Below are positions 23,555-33,037 of a DNA stretch of 56,815 nucleotides, one piece after another. The DNA comes from a virus: IMG/VR virus record IMGVR_UViG_3300031952_000019, positions 1 to 56,815 of that record. One strand, written 5' to 3'. The notes beneath the pieces were generated by a model. It saw nothing but the letters and a program-made list of their open reading frames with translations. It did not search any database and was not told the DNA's origin. Both the position numbers and the translations under genes were made by a program. The stretch's first letter is position 1, and each line of letters starts with the position of its first letter.

Positions 23555-23944
23555 ATGTCAGAAAGAACAAAAACAGTTGAACTACAAGGACGACGTTGGC
23601 AATTGGCCAAAATCAATGCCCTTGATGGTTCAGATATAATAAGAAAACTTTTGAGTAGTGGAGAAAAACAACCCCAAGAATGGCTGGCTAAAATGTCGGA
23701 CGATCAATTTAAGAATATCCAAAAAATTCTTTTAGACAACGTATCAGAAATACAAATTATAGGGGAAAAAGAAGTTATGTTACCTATAATTTTGCCAAGT
23801 GGAGTTATGAGTGGAGCAATAGCAGAAGATGCAGGATTGGTTTTCATGTTAACTATTGTAGCCCTCATGTTTAATGTATCTGGTTTTTTCGGCGGGAACG
23901 CATTGAAGGACTTTCAAACAGTGGTAGAGAATTTCAATGTGTAG
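23555..23944 (+). CDS. Tail assembly chaperone, short form (gpG-like)
   Basis: The 129-residue product is the unshifted form of the chaperone that coats the tape measure protein. It has a beta-rich start (TVELQGRRWQLAKIN) and a helical middle (ISDVSEIQ-like strands around residue 65). Its place between tube and tape measure is diagnostic. Near its end, TTTTTTC (23884-23890) lets part of the ribosomes move into the -1 frame. AAAGGAG precedes the ATG. Confidence 0.85.
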   Translation: MSERTKTVELQGRRWQLAKINALDGSDIIRKLLSSGEKQPQEWLAKMSDDQFKNIQKILLDNVSEIQIIGEKEVMLPIILPSGVMSGAIAEDAGLVFMLTIVALMFNVSGFFGGNALKDFQTVVENFNV

Positions 23945-24114
23945 AACCTGCAAATTATGATGCGTTTGCTTATTTTCCAGTTTCAGCCGGGTATTGGAAA
24001 CAGCATGAACTTTGGGATGGTACTTACACAGTAGATGATTTATTGGACATACACGAAATGATAGTAGTAAAAGCAGAAAATGAAAGAAGATATTCCGAGA
24101 TGGGGAATAAGTAA
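23555..24114 (+). CDS. Tail assembly chaperone, -1 frameshift form (gpGT-like)
   Basis: After decoding GGT TTT TTC, a -1 slip on T-TTT-TTC resumes at CGG (23890) and continues for 74 codons to the TAA at 24112-24114, giving about 186 residues. The added part has a strongly protein-like composition (CVEPANYDAFAYFP, GYWKQHELWDGTYTVDDLLD). Its stop overlaps the tape-measure ATG (TAATG). The -1 frame is open upstream only from 23875, so the slip must occur between 23875 and 23942. The bases join 23555-23890 and 23890-24114. Confidence 0.85.
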
Positions 24115-25787
24115 TGGGAGCAATTAATACGGACCAGATAAAAAGTTACTTAGTTGGACTTGGTTTTGAAGTTGATGACACAGCTCTTGCGAAGTTTAAT
24201 TCTGCCATTGGGAAAGCTACAGGAACAGTTGAAAAACATACCTCATTGATGTCTAATGCTTGGGTTAAAGCTGGGGGAGCAGTAACCGCCGCGACTCTTT
24301 CTATTATTGGATCAACAGGAATTCTTCTTCAGAGCTTGGCTAAAGCTGACTTGGGGTATGATCTGTATGCCATGAAAATGTTTATGGCAAGAGATGCTGC
24401 AAAGCAATTTAAAATTGTAACTGACGCAATGGGTCACTCTTTAAATGAGATTGCTTGGAACCCCGAGTTGAACAGGCAGTATAGAGACTTGATGGAAACA
24501 GCATCAAGAATTAAAATGCCAGAAGATTATGGCAAGCAGATGCATACTATACGAGAGCTAGGACATGAGTTTACAAGATTTAAAATTGAAGCTTCTTATG
24601 CAGTGGAAATGGTTGGTTATGAAATAGCCAAGGGACTTAATCTTGCTGGGGCTACCAAGAACTTTAAAGAATTTAATGTCATGTTAATGGAGAAGATGCC
24701 TATATGGGCAAAGAAAGTAGCTGACGTAATTGTTCCTATTATAAATGTGGTAAAGAATTTCGGAAAAGCTTTGTGGGAAGTTGGTGGTTATCTAAAAGAT
24801 TTTTGGGATACTTTATCGGATCCTGCAAAGATAGCGGTATTTGGAACAGCCCTTACAACATTGTTTGTTGTAGGTGGTCCTGTTACTAAGGCTATTATTG
24901 GTATTGGCTTGCTTGTTGCTGGAATAGCAAAGATGTATGAATATCTTAACACTCCAGGGGAGTCTTGGCCAGCCTTAGAATCTTTATTAGCTATTATAAA
25001 AACAATAGAGTTGGCGATAAGAACAACCTTTGGATTATTAATGTCGACTTTCATGTTAGCTTCAAGTGGTGGCACTCGTCTTAACGAAGTTATTAAAATG
25101 TGGGAAGAAGAACGAGTTATACAAAAAGAAAAAGTAGGAAGCGTTGGTGGGAATATTAGTAATATTGTAAGTGGGACTAGAGGGAAGAAGGATAAGTTAA
25201 CACCTGAAGAGTTAAAGCAGTCAAATGAAGAAATAAGAAAAGTTTCAAGAGGTAACAAGGACATGGAAGCTTTGATGCTTTCCGTTCGACAAATGGAAGG
25301 GGCTACTCCTCGGTCTAAGGGCGGTTCAGGGGAACTTGGCATTTGGCAGTTTATGAAAAAAACAGGTATTGAGTATGGTTTAGAGTCTGATGAAGACAGA
25401 AAAGACATTCCAAAAAGTACAGAAGCTGCATCAAAATTCTTGGCTAAATTAATGAATAAGCATGGTGGGGATGTTAATAAAGTTTTAAGAGAATATAATG
25501 GTGGAAATATTTATGGAGAAAAATCAGAAAAGAATTTAGCGATTAATACAAATTATGGTGAAAAAGGTACAGAATTATTTAAACAGTATAGAAACGTGCC
25601 TCCCTCAGCTACTGGAGGAACAACCAATAATAAAGCAGAAGTTAATATTAACGTTACGGCAAATACAGAGAAGGAAGGACAGATTGCAGGGAAAGCAGCA
25701 GCTAAGTCCTTCCTTGAAGAGACGGGAAAAAATAAAAGTTCGAATTTCTGGGGAACTGTAGCCACAGCACCGGGAGTAAATTCATGA
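24114..25787 (+). CDS. Tape measure protein with transglycosylase domain
   Basis: The 557-residue product has a helical N-terminal part, a central hydrophobic stretch (~235-290) and a lytic transglycosylase-like domain at ~385-485: MLSVRQMEGATP with the likely catalytic glutamate, GELGIWQFMKKTG, and LREYNGG. It sets tail length and helps the DNA cross the cell wall. At 557 residues it predicts a short tail (about 80 nm if 1.5 angstrom per residue). Confidence 0.88.
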   Translation: MGAINTDQIKSYLVGLGFEVDDTALAKFNSAIGKATGTVEKHTSLMSNAWVKAGGAVTAATLSIIGSTGILLQSLAKADLGYDLYAMKMFMARDAAKQFKIVTDAMGHSLNEIAWNPELNRQYRDLMETASRIKMPEDYGKQMHTIRELGHEFTRFKIEASYAVEMVGYEIAKGLNLAGATKNFKEFNVMLMEKMPIWAKKVADVIVPIINVVKNFGKALWEVGGYLKDFWDTLSDPAKIAVFGTALTTLFVVGGPVTKAIIGIGLLVAGIAKMYEYLNTPGESWPALESLLAIIKTIELAIRTTFGLLMSTFMLASSGGTRLNEVIKMWEEERVIQKEKVGSVGGNISNIVSGTRGKKDKLTPEELKQSNEEIRKVSRGNKDMEALMLSVRQMEGATPRSKGGSGELGIWQFMKKTGIEYGLESDEDRKDIPKSTEAASKFLAKLMNKHGGDVNKVLREYNGGNIYGEKSEKNLAINTNYGEKGTELFKQYRNVPPSATGGTTNNKAEVNINVTANTEKEGQIAGKAAAKSFLEETGKNKSSNFWGTVATAPGVNS

Positions 25788-26620
25788 ACCCTTTGTTAGA
25801 TTTAACTAATACTCAATATGCAGTTTGGAGAGTTATTGCATTGGGAAATGCAACTAATCCTCAGTTGTTAGAAACAAGTCAGAGTAACACTCAATATAAA
25901 AAGTGGCTCTCTGAAGCAGAGAAAGAAGCCAAGGATAACATGATTCCTCCTAGCACAAAAGCATACAGACCTGTGCAGTGGAGTAATGAAGATGACAAAG
26001 AAATGTTTTATATAACAGATAATCAAGGAATAGATTATTTCTTTGATGCCGTGTTTAAAACTGATATGGTAAAAGATAGGAGAATCACCCAACACCCTGT
26101 ACAGACAGGAGCAAATATATCTGACCACTCTTATCAAGTTCCCACTAAGTTGATGATGGAAATTGGGGTATCAGATATTATGGATAGTTATGCAGACAAT
26201 CAATGGGAGGGTGATAGTAGATCAGTTAGTGCGTATCAGAAATTAGTTGATTTGCAAAAACTAGGACAACCTTTATCTGTATCTACCCGATTGGATGATT
26301 TTGAGAATATGGTAATTGTTAGTATTAGTGTGAAGGAAGATGTAAAGACACGTTATGCGTTAAGAGCAGAGATAACCCTTCAAGAAATTATAACCGCAAC
26401 AGTGGTAAAGAAGAAGATTAGTGTCGCTTCTAAAATAACAGATAAAACAGGAAAAGGGGAGAATCCAACAATAGCAAAAGCCGTGGTACAAGGAACAAAT
26501 GGTGTTAAAGCTCCAGAGGCTGTAAAAGCTATGGCGATTCCTCCAGGAAGTAGCACGTTACAGAATGCAGTAACATCTTTTAAGGAACGGCTTTCTAATA
26601 TTAATCCTTTTGGGTTGTAG
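25784..26620 (+). CDS. Baseplate/tail protein, Dit-like N-domain
   Basis: The 278-residue product follows the tape measure and has a pattern (FDAVFKTDMVKDRRITQHPVQTGANISDHSYQVP, given here by its ends FDAVF and SYQVP; then LMMEIGVSD and TRLDDFENMVIVSI) typical of the Dit-like N-terminal domain of tail proteins in this phage group. The C-terminal 80 residues are lysine-, valine- and proline-rich. It likely connects tube and hub. Confidence 0.7.
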   Translation: MNPLLDLTNTQYAVWRVIALGNATNPQLLETSQSNTQYKKWLSEAEKEAKDNMIPPSTKAYRPVQWSNEDDKEMFYITDNQGIDYFFDAVFKTDMVKDRRITQHPVQTGANISDHSYQVPTKLMMEIGVSDIMDSYADNQWEGDSRSVSAYQKLVDLQKLGQPLSVSTRLDDFENMVIVSISVKEDVKTRYALRAEITLQEIITATVVKKKISVASKITDKTGKGENPTIAKAVVQGTNGVKAPEAVKAMAIPPGSSTLQNAVTSFKERLSNINPFGL

Positions 26621-26631
26621 TGAGATAAAAT

Positions 26632-27354
26632 ATGGCAGATAGATATTGGATATGTAAGACTACAGGGAATTGGAGCGATACAGCTAATTGGTCAGATACT
26701 TATGATGGGTCGACCGGAAAGTCTGTTCCTACGATTGGAGACATGGCTTATTTTATTTTACAAGGGCATGATTTAGGTGAGGATTACCCTGTTTGTATTT
26801 TTGATATAGATGCTGCTTGTGATGGTTTGGGAAATGCCTACAGTGAAGGGAGTACACCAATTACAGTTTATTTTAATGGAAGGACAACGAGTTTTGAAAT
26901 TGCCGGAATAGATTTATCTTCAGAAGTTATTCAGTTGTTAGATATATCGGATAGTACAATAATAGTATCTAGCTGGAGATTATCTGATACTATAGATAAA
27001 GTTACAACGGGGTCTACCATTGAGTTAAAAGCTAAAGTAGATTTAATCGAAGCGAAGTACAATGCTTACATGGAAGATCAAGGAGAAGGAAGTATTTATA
27101 ATAATTTGCGGCTTAATTATAATAATATAGATGGGGCGATTATAGCTATTTCACAACGGTATTATGATGTTGCTTTCAACACGATCAGTGTAGTTCCCAA
27201 TAGTGATATTAGTGTATTTTTTTACACAGGAAATTATACTCTTGTTCCAGATTTAATTTTACATTGTGTCAGTTGGGAAGTAACTGGGTCAATAGGAAAT
27301 AATTTTCATATAACGGTTGAATCTATAGATTATTTTAGGGGCGGTGGTACGTAA
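26632..27354 (+). CDS. Baseplate-region fibre-like protein 1
   Basis: The 240-residue product begins with RYWICKTTGNWSDTANWSDT, a tryptophan/asparagine motif (YW-x-G-x-x-x-x-W-x-x-x-x-NW) found at the N-termini of many phage fibre proteins; its neighbour shares it. The remainder is beta-rich and without recognised domains. It overlaps the next gene by one base. I infer an adhesin or small fibre attached near the baseplate. Confidence 0.65.
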   Translation: MADRYWICKTTGNWSDTANWSDTYDGSTGKSVPTIGDMAYFILQGHDLGEDYPVCIFDIDAACDGLGNAYSEGSTPITVYFNGRTTSFEIAGIDLSSEVIQLLDISDSTIIVSSWRLSDTIDKVTTGSTIELKAKVDLIEAKYNAYMEDQGEGSIYNNLRLNYNNIDGAIIAISQRYYDVAFNTISVVPNSDISVFFYTGNYTLVPDLILHCVSWEVTGSIGNNFHITVESIDYFRGGGT

Positions 27355-29006
27355 TGGCAGATAAATATTGGATTGGCGGAGACGCAGAATATTGGAATAA
27401 CACTGATAATTGGGCTTCTACAAGCGGAGGAGCGGGAGGAGAGTCTGCCCCTATTACCAGTGATGATATAGCTATTTTTGATATAAATTCAGCCCCCTCA
27501 GATTTTATGGTAATTATAGACCTTTTTATTGCATGTCGTATTAGTATTCTTGACGCTCCTTCTCTTACGTTTCAATTGTTAGGTGGTGGAATATTGTCTT
27601 TACAAGAAGACGTGTTAAATTTATCAAGTTTGCTTGTGTCTAGTGACGCAGTTTTAAATACAAATAATTATGATATGACTGTAGAGTATGCTACATTTAG
27701 TGGTGAGGCTGTTTTTAATTTAGGAGAATCTACTCTGGCACTTACCGGAGCAGGGGGAACGGTATTTACAGGAAGCTCTTTAGGGTCTTTAGTAATCTCT
27801 GGAGGAACAATAGATTTAACAGGAAGTGATATTTATGATGTTGTTAATTGTACAATCATTAATAATTCTTTAGTGGGAGTTTCTCCTGATTTACCCGCTC
27901 CCATCAATGAAGGGAATATTGATGGGGGTGGAAATTTCGGTTGGGATTTTTCATCTACAATTGTTCCATTTACTATTAGTCAAACTTCTGGAATTGTTGA
28001 TATAGAAAATGTTGAGCTGCGTGATAGTGTAGCAATAGGTGGAGCAACATTTAATGCCTTTACTTCTAAAGGGAATAGTGATGGTTGGAATAATGTAGGA
28101 TGGATTTTTACTGGAGGAGATCCAATACCTACTTATTCAATATCAGGAAAAGTAAGAGGATCAATTATCCAAGGAGTAACAATTAATTTAACTGGGGATG
28201 TGATTGAATCAACCGTAACAGACATAAATGGAAATTATGGCTTTTTGGGATTAAGCAATGGGGTGTACATTGTTATTCCCTCTTACCATTCTGAAGAGTA
28301 TATTTTTGTACCGACTCACAAAGATATTGTAATAAATAATAGTAGCGCAATAAATGTAGATTTTGCTACCGATGCTATTTTAATTGGGATGGGCATTGCC
28401 GCTTTTAGTTCTCCAATGTTAGTTTATGGCACACAGCAAATTTCAGCAATTGGTCATTATTCAGATGGGTCAGAAAGGGTAGTAACGCAATTAGTTACTT
28501 GGGTATCTTCAGACCCTTTAGTTGCTACAATAGATTCTGGTGGATTGATTTTAGCCTTGAAGTCTGGGATAACTTTTATCACTGCTACTTATGGGGCTTT
28601 GAAAAGTAGAATAATGTTAAAGGTCGAGCAATTATTTTCCAATGTTTTTTCAGAGGGAGCAGCAACACTTCAACAAATTCCAATTAGCCCCGATCCTGAT
28701 CAGACATTTACTTCTACTGTTTTAGTTGGAGGGAAAAACATAAAGATTAAATTCTTTTTGCGGTGGGATGCTCAGGCTGGTTATTGGGTGATGTCTTTAG
28801 CAGATCCAATCACTCAAAAATATTATGTTGATGGAATTCCCCTTATGGTTGGAGTCCCTCCGACATCTAATTTATTGCAGCCTTATGGATATTTAGGAAT
28901 AGGTAGTTGTTATATTTCTAATGTCAGTAATTTACCAAGTGGAATTCCTAATGATACTAATCTAGGAGTAGATTACGTTATATTGTGGGGAGATACTGAA
29001 GTATGA
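27354..29006 (+). CDS. Multi-domain baseplate protein: fibre motif, Ig-like and DUF6983
   Basis: The 550-residue product has the KYWIGGDAEYWNNTDNW motif at the N-terminus, then about 220 residues of beta-helix-like repeats. A carboxypeptidase-regulatory-like Ig domain follows (~260-335: SISGKVRGSIIQGVTINLTG ... TDINGNYGFLGLSNGVY), then a Big_2-type Ig domain (~345-425: YSDGSERVVTQLVTWVSSDP ... SGITFITATYG). The C-terminal ~110 residues match the DUF6983 baseplate family (IPISPDPDQTF ... FFLRWDAQAGYWVMSL). The DUF6983 end would dock in the baseplate and the rest project outward. Confidence 0.75.
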   Translation: MADKYWIGGDAEYWNNTDNWASTSGGAGGESAPITSDDIAIFDINSAPSDFMVIIDLFIACRISILDAPSLTFQLLGGGILSLQEDVLNLSSLLVSSDAVLNTNNYDMTVEYATFSGEAVFNLGESTLALTGAGGTVFTGSSLGSLVISGGTIDLTGSDIYDVVNCTIINNSLVGVSPDLPAPINEGNIDGGGNFGWDFSSTIVPFTISQTSGIVDIENVELRDSVAIGGATFNAFTSKGNSDGWNNVGWIFTGGDPIPTYSISGKVRGSIIQGVTINLTGDVIESTVTDINGNYGFLGLSNGVYIVIPSYHSEEYIFVPTHKDIVINNSSAINVDFATDAILIGMGIAAFSSPMLVYGTQQISAIGHYSDGSERVVTQLVTWVSSDPLVATIDSGGLILALKSGITFITATYGALKSRIMLKVEQLFSNVFSEGAATLQQIPISPDPDQTFTSTVLVGGKNIKIKFFLRWDAQAGYWVMSLADPITQKYYVDGIPLMVGVPPTSNLLQPYGYLGIGSCYISNVSNLPSGIPNDTNLGVDYVILWGDTEV

Positions 29007-29998
29007 GTGATAGTGTTTATGGGAGAAAACTAAAATTAACTGTCACAACAGCGTCTGCTACAGCAGGAGCTGAAACTATTACTATAGAGCAAGACGGGTT
29101 TACTCCAGAGCCTTTAAGGGTTACGTTTGAAGTTGATTACCCTGGGTGGAATTCAGGAAATGGCTTTTATTATTCTGAAATAGCAATATATAATCTTAAT
29201 ACACCTACTCAAATGCAATTGGTTGATGAGGGGGCTACAGTTGTTTTAGAAGCGGGATATCAAAATGGAGATTTTGGGGAAATTTTCAGTGGAACTATTT
29301 TTCAATCGTTATTTGAAAGGGAAGGTGTTACAGATACAAAATTGACTTTGCGGTGTTTAGATGGAGCAAGATTGTTAACAGATAATTTCTGTTCTGGTGA
29401 AATGGCTGCTCATCTTTCCCAACAGACTCACTTTCAAGTGGCCATGAATGCTGCCCAGCATACTATTGATTATGATCCTAGTGGAATAAATAAGCTGCGA
29501 ACTATGAAATACCCTAGAGCAGGAGTAATTCATGCAACTCCCGGTGAGATTCTAAGAGAAATTATGAAGTATAAAGATACACAATCACAAGAAGGAAACA
29601 ACGTGTTCTTTTTTACTAAAAAAGGAAAAGTGCTTTTCGGAGAACTTACCGCCGATCCAGACCCAAACTTTATTGTTGTTTCCCCCGGATCGGGTGGGTT
29701 GGTTGGCACTCCCGTTCAAACAATGTATGGAGCCAATTTTGTTTGTCTCTTAAACCCAAAGATAGAGTTGGTAATACCTATGAAGATGGTAAGATTGGAT
29801 ATGAGTTTGGTAAAAGAGCAAAAAGCTTCCATAGGAGAGCTCACAGGTATTTTAGATGAGACTCAAGAGTATGCAGTTATGGGAGTAAGGCATGTTGGAG
29901 ATACGAGAGGTGATTCTTGGTATACTTATGTTACAGGGGTAAACAGAGGTGGAGCGATTCCGTTTGGATTAAAAGTTAAACAGATGATAGGAAAATAG
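29003..29998 (+). CDS. Baseplate hub protein (gp27/gpD-like)
   Basis: The 331-residue product is beta-rich, with LRVTFEVDYPGW and YYSEIAIYNLN near the N-terminus and IFSGTIFQSLFEREGVTDTK in the middle, the pattern of the tail-hub fold that joins the tube to the spike. It precedes the Gp138-like spike gene, as expected. It overlaps the previous gene by four bases. Confidence 0.75.
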   Translation: MSDSVYGRKLKLTVTTASATAGAETITIEQDGFTPEPLRVTFEVDYPGWNSGNGFYYSEIAIYNLNTPTQMQLVDEGATVVLEAGYQNGDFGEIFSGTIFQSLFEREGVTDTKLTLRCLDGARLLTDNFCSGEMAAHLSQQTHFQVAMNAAQHTIDYDPSGINKLRTMKYPRAGVIHATPGEILREIMKYKDTQSQEGNNVFFFTKKGKVLFGELTADPDPNFIVVSPGSGGLVGTPVQTMYGANFVCLLNPKIELVIPMKMVRLDMSLVKEQKASIGELTGILDETQEYAVMGVRHVGDTRGDSWYTYVTGVNRGGAIPFGLKVKQMIGK

Positions 29999-29999
29999 T

Positions 30000-30848
30000 A
30001 TGACATTAGGATTGATACAAAGATTGATAGATTCACCTTCAATGCAATCAGAGATGATACATCGTTACTTTGATCAGTATGATTTTAATCTAAGATGTGC
30101 TGCTCCTGGAATTATTAAAAAGTTTGATAAAGATAAGCAAACAGTTTCAGTTCAATTGGTTATAAAAGATATAATTAGTTTAGATACAAAGAACGGAAGA
30201 GAGGTTAAATCGATACAGATTCCTCTTTTAAAAGATGTGCCAATTGTAATTCCTAGGGCAGGTGGATTTTCAATGACTTTGCCAATTCAAGAGGGAGATG
30301 AATGTTTAGTGATGTTTGCAGATTCTCATATTGATGCTTGGTGGCAGAGTGGGGATGTTCAAGAGCCAATGTCGGCAAGAAGGCACGATCTATCTGATGG
30401 CTTTGCGATATTAGGAACATGGAGCCAGCCGAATATAATTGATGAATATAATGTCGATGATTTAGAAATTAGAAATGAAGATGGAAAAACAAAGATTCAG
30501 ATTAAAGATGACACTGTTAAGATTGTTGTTAATGAAGATACTTTTATCACAGTAAAGGATAAAGAAATAATTATTACTAGTAATGCCACAATAGACATTA
30601 AGAGCACAGGTGCAATGAATATTGAGAGCGAATCCACAATAGACATTAAGAGCGCGGGTGCAATGACAGTTAATAGTGAAGGAACTTTAGACATTAAGAG
30701 CACTGGTGATGTGAGTATTGGGGGAACATCCATCACAATTGCCGAGGGATTACTTGGAGTTGCTAGGATTGGGGATGCTGTTGCCGTAAATATTAGCACT
30801 GGAATAGGAACAATAACAACAGGAAGTTCTTTGGTAAAGGCAGGTTAA
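30000..30848 (+). CDS. Central spike protein (Gp138-like)
   Basis: The 282-residue product has a Gp138-type N-terminal OB domain (CAAPGIIKKFDKDKQTVSVQ, ~33-52; LPIQEGDECLVMFADSHID, ~95-113; DGFAILG). A repetitive C-terminal beta-prism follows (~190-250), with repeats such as TIDIKSTGAMNIESES and TIDIKSAGAMTVNSEG. It forms the trimeric needle that pierces the outer membrane on sheath contraction. Confidence 0.85.
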   Translation: MTLGLIQRLIDSPSMQSEMIHRYFDQYDFNLRCAAPGIIKKFDKDKQTVSVQLVIKDIISLDTKNGREVKSIQIPLLKDVPIVIPRAGGFSMTLPIQEGDECLVMFADSHIDAWWQSGDVQEPMSARRHDLSDGFAILGTWSQPNIIDEYNVDDLEIRNEDGKTKIQIKDDTVKIVVNEDTFITVKDKEIIITSNATIDIKSTGAMNIESESTIDIKSAGAMTVNSEGTLDIKSTGDVSIGGTSITIAEGLLGVARIGDAVAVNISTGIGTITTGSSLVKAG

Positions 30849-30850
30849 AT

Positions 30851-31213
30851 ATGAGATATAGAAGAATCGTAAATGGGGAGCCTTCTTATGGACAAAGTCA
30901 ACAAGATTTTCTTCAAGGAATAGAAGCTGTAGGGCAAGCGATAGCAACTAGACTCAGCTTGTATTCTGGAGAATGGTGGGAGGATATCTATGACGGTCTT
31001 CCTGTCTGGACAAATTTATTGGGTTATGAGGGAGCTAATAAGACAAAAAGTAATGCAATAATAAAAGCTCGAATATTAGGTACAAAATTAGATAATGTGA
31101 GTTTAGTAACTTCAGTGGAGAATATCACAAATACTTATAATAGTGTTACAAGAAAATATACATTTAAAGGTTACGCAAAAAGTGTATATGGATATATTTC
31201 GATTAGTTCTTAA
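30851..31213 (+). CDS. Baseplate wedge protein (gp25/gpW-like)
   Basis: The 120-residue product has FLQGIEAVGQAIATRLSLYSGEWWED in the first half, giving the helix then W-E-D pattern of gp25-like wedge proteins (L-x-x-GEW-x-x-D), with IIKARI and a beta-hairpin following. It lies directly before the gpJ-like gene, the usual order. Confidence 0.8.
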   Translation: MRYRRIVNGEPSYGQSQQDFLQGIEAVGQAIATRLSLYSGEWWEDIYDGLPVWTNLLGYEGANKTKSNAIIKARILGTKLDNVSLVTSVENITNTYNSVTRKYTFKGYAKSVYGYISISS

Positions 31214-31228
31214 AAGGAGAAAGTAATT

Positions 31229-32431
31229 ATGGCATATTTTGACCCTTACATAGATTCTACTGGATTCCATTACCCGACGTATTCAGATATTCTAGAATAT
31301 CTGACGATTAATTATAAAAACATTTATGGGCAAGATGTTTATTTGGGAAACGATGCCGCCGATCATCAATGGATATCTATTTTTGCTCTTATGTTTTATA
31401 ACTCAATGGGAACTTTACAATTAGAGTACGCAAATAGAAGCCCACTTACAGCAGTTGGTGTAGCTTTAGACACTCTATTAAAAGATAATGGAATGACTAG
31501 AAAGCCTGCCACGTATTCTACTTGCTTGTTAGTGATTACAGGAAATGCAGGAACAGTCATCACGAATGGATTTGTAACAGATGTTAATGGGAATGTATGG
31601 GCTTTACCTACAATAACTGTAATAGGGGATGAAGGAACTGTTTCAATAAGTGCTACTTGCCAAACAAGCGGAGCGGTGACGGCTCTTCCGGGAACAATTA
31701 CAAGCATAACTACTCCTCAGTATGGTTGGATTTCTGTAAATAATGAGGTTGCGGCTATTGTTGGATTGCCCTATGAAACAGATGCTCAGTTCAGAGCAAG
31801 ACAGTCTCTAAGTACTCGGTTAGCTTCTCATACAATGCTTGCAGGAACATTTGCAGGAATTGCGGCGGTAGAAAATGTTACTAGGTATAATGTTCATGAA
31901 AATAGTACTAGTTATTTTGATGGAAAATCACCTCCTCATTCAATAGCGGCTGTTGTAGAAGGAGGAACTGATTTAGATGTTGCTACAGCCATTTTTGCAA
32001 ATAGGGGGATTGGTTGCGATACTTATGGAGTAGGAGAATACGGAGTAACGGTAACGGTAATAGATCCTGACACTTTAGCATCGATGGATATTAGTTTTTT
32101 CCGTCCTAACTACCTCCCAATTTATGTTGAAATGTATGTAACAAAACTTATTGGGTATACAGATGCTATAACTGGACAGATTAAGCAGGCTTTGGCGGAT
32201 TATCTTAATTCTTTGCAAATAGGTCAGAATTTAACGATATCTGCTTTATATGGAGCAGCTTTGGCAGTTATGCCTAATATACATGAACCTATGTTTTCAA
32301 TAACTTTAGTGGGAGCAGGGACAGACCCAATGGCTTTGTCAGGAAACGACATAATAGTTGATTTTAATGAAGTTACTCAGGGAATATTGGGTGACTCTCC
32401 TGAGCACATTATTTTGGTGGTGACAGTATGA
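31229..32431 (+). CDS. Baseplate J-like wedge protein
   Basis: The 400-residue product matches the Baseplate_J family: PTYSDILEYLTINYKNIYG at the N-terminus, GNAGTVITNGFVTDVNG with the conserved strand pairs, ETDAQFRARQSLS (~185-197), AAVENVTRYNVHEN, and a C-terminal LTISALYGAALAVMPNI. It makes the wedge core that drives sheath contraction. AAGGAG precedes the ATG. Confidence 0.9.
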   Translation: MAYFDPYIDSTGFHYPTYSDILEYLTINYKNIYGQDVYLGNDAADHQWISIFALMFYNSMGTLQLEYANRSPLTAVGVALDTLLKDNGMTRKPATYSTCLLVITGNAGTVITNGFVTDVNGNVWALPTITVIGDEGTVSISATCQTSGAVTALPGTITSITTPQYGWISVNNEVAAIVGLPYETDAQFRARQSLSTRLASHTMLAGTFAGIAAVENVTRYNVHENSTSYFDGKSPPHSIAAVVEGGTDLDVATAIFANRGIGCDTYGVGEYGVTVTVIDPDTLASMDISFFRPNYLPIYVEMYVTKLIGYTDAITGQIKQALADYLNSLQIGQNLTISALYGAALAVMPNIHEPMFSITLVGAGTDPMALSGNDIIVDFNEVTQGILGDSPEHIILVVTV

Positions 32432-33021
32432 TAGCAACAGTTGATAAATATTTGCAGTTAATAACTAGTCAGTACCAGAATTCTCCAAAGTTTTTGGCTT
32501 GGTTATCGACTCCATTAGAAATGTGGTATGGAATTCAAATGTTTGTGGAATCTATGTCAAATTCTTTTGATGTAGACACAGCGGTAGGAGCCCAATTAGA
32601 TACAGTAGGAGTTATATTAGGTCAAAACCGAACTCTTCCTTTTCAACCTACTGATGGCTCGTCAGCATATTTGGAGGATGCAACTTATAGGAAAGTTTTA
32701 AAGTTAAAAACAATGACCAATTATTGGGATGGTTCTCTAGCTGGTATTTATGCAGCTTGGAATTCAGTGTTTCCAGATGTAGATTTATTAATCACAGATA
32801 ATAAAGATATGACGGCAAGTGTGACAATAACAGGTTCATTGACACAAATTGTTATTGATATGATTCATCATGACTTAATTATTCCAAGACCTGAAGGTGT
32901 TGAGTATTGGTATGGAGGAACGATTGGAATTATTGCAATCTTTTCTTACGATTCTGATCTTCTTGATCCTGTATATTTCTTGGGTTATGATGAAGGTTAC
33001 TGGGATAGTACGATAAGTTAA
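32428..33021 (+). CDS. Baseplate protein (DUF2612)
   Basis: The 197-residue product matches DUF2612: QYQNSPKFLAWLSTPLEM, VDTAVGAQLDTVGVILGQNR, and a final region ending in WDSTIS. The family occurs directly after gpJ-like genes and is thought to link wedge and fibres. Its ATG overlaps the J gene stop. Confidence 0.85.
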   Translation: MIATVDKYLQLITSQYQNSPKFLAWLSTPLEMWYGIQMFVESMSNSFDVDTAVGAQLDTVGVILGQNRTLPFQPTDGSSAYLEDATYRKVLKLKTMTNYWDGSLAGIYAAWNSVFPDVDLLITDNKDMTASVTITGSLTQIVIDMIHHDLIIPRPEGVEYWYGGTIGIIAIFSYDSDLLDPVYFLGYDEGYWDSTIS

Positions 33022-33037
33022 AAAGGAGGATTTATAA

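Noticed and set aside
24788-25408. A 206-codon minus-strand frame inside the tape measure gene
   Set aside because: No ribosome site; lies antisense to a clearly coding gene with recognised motifs.
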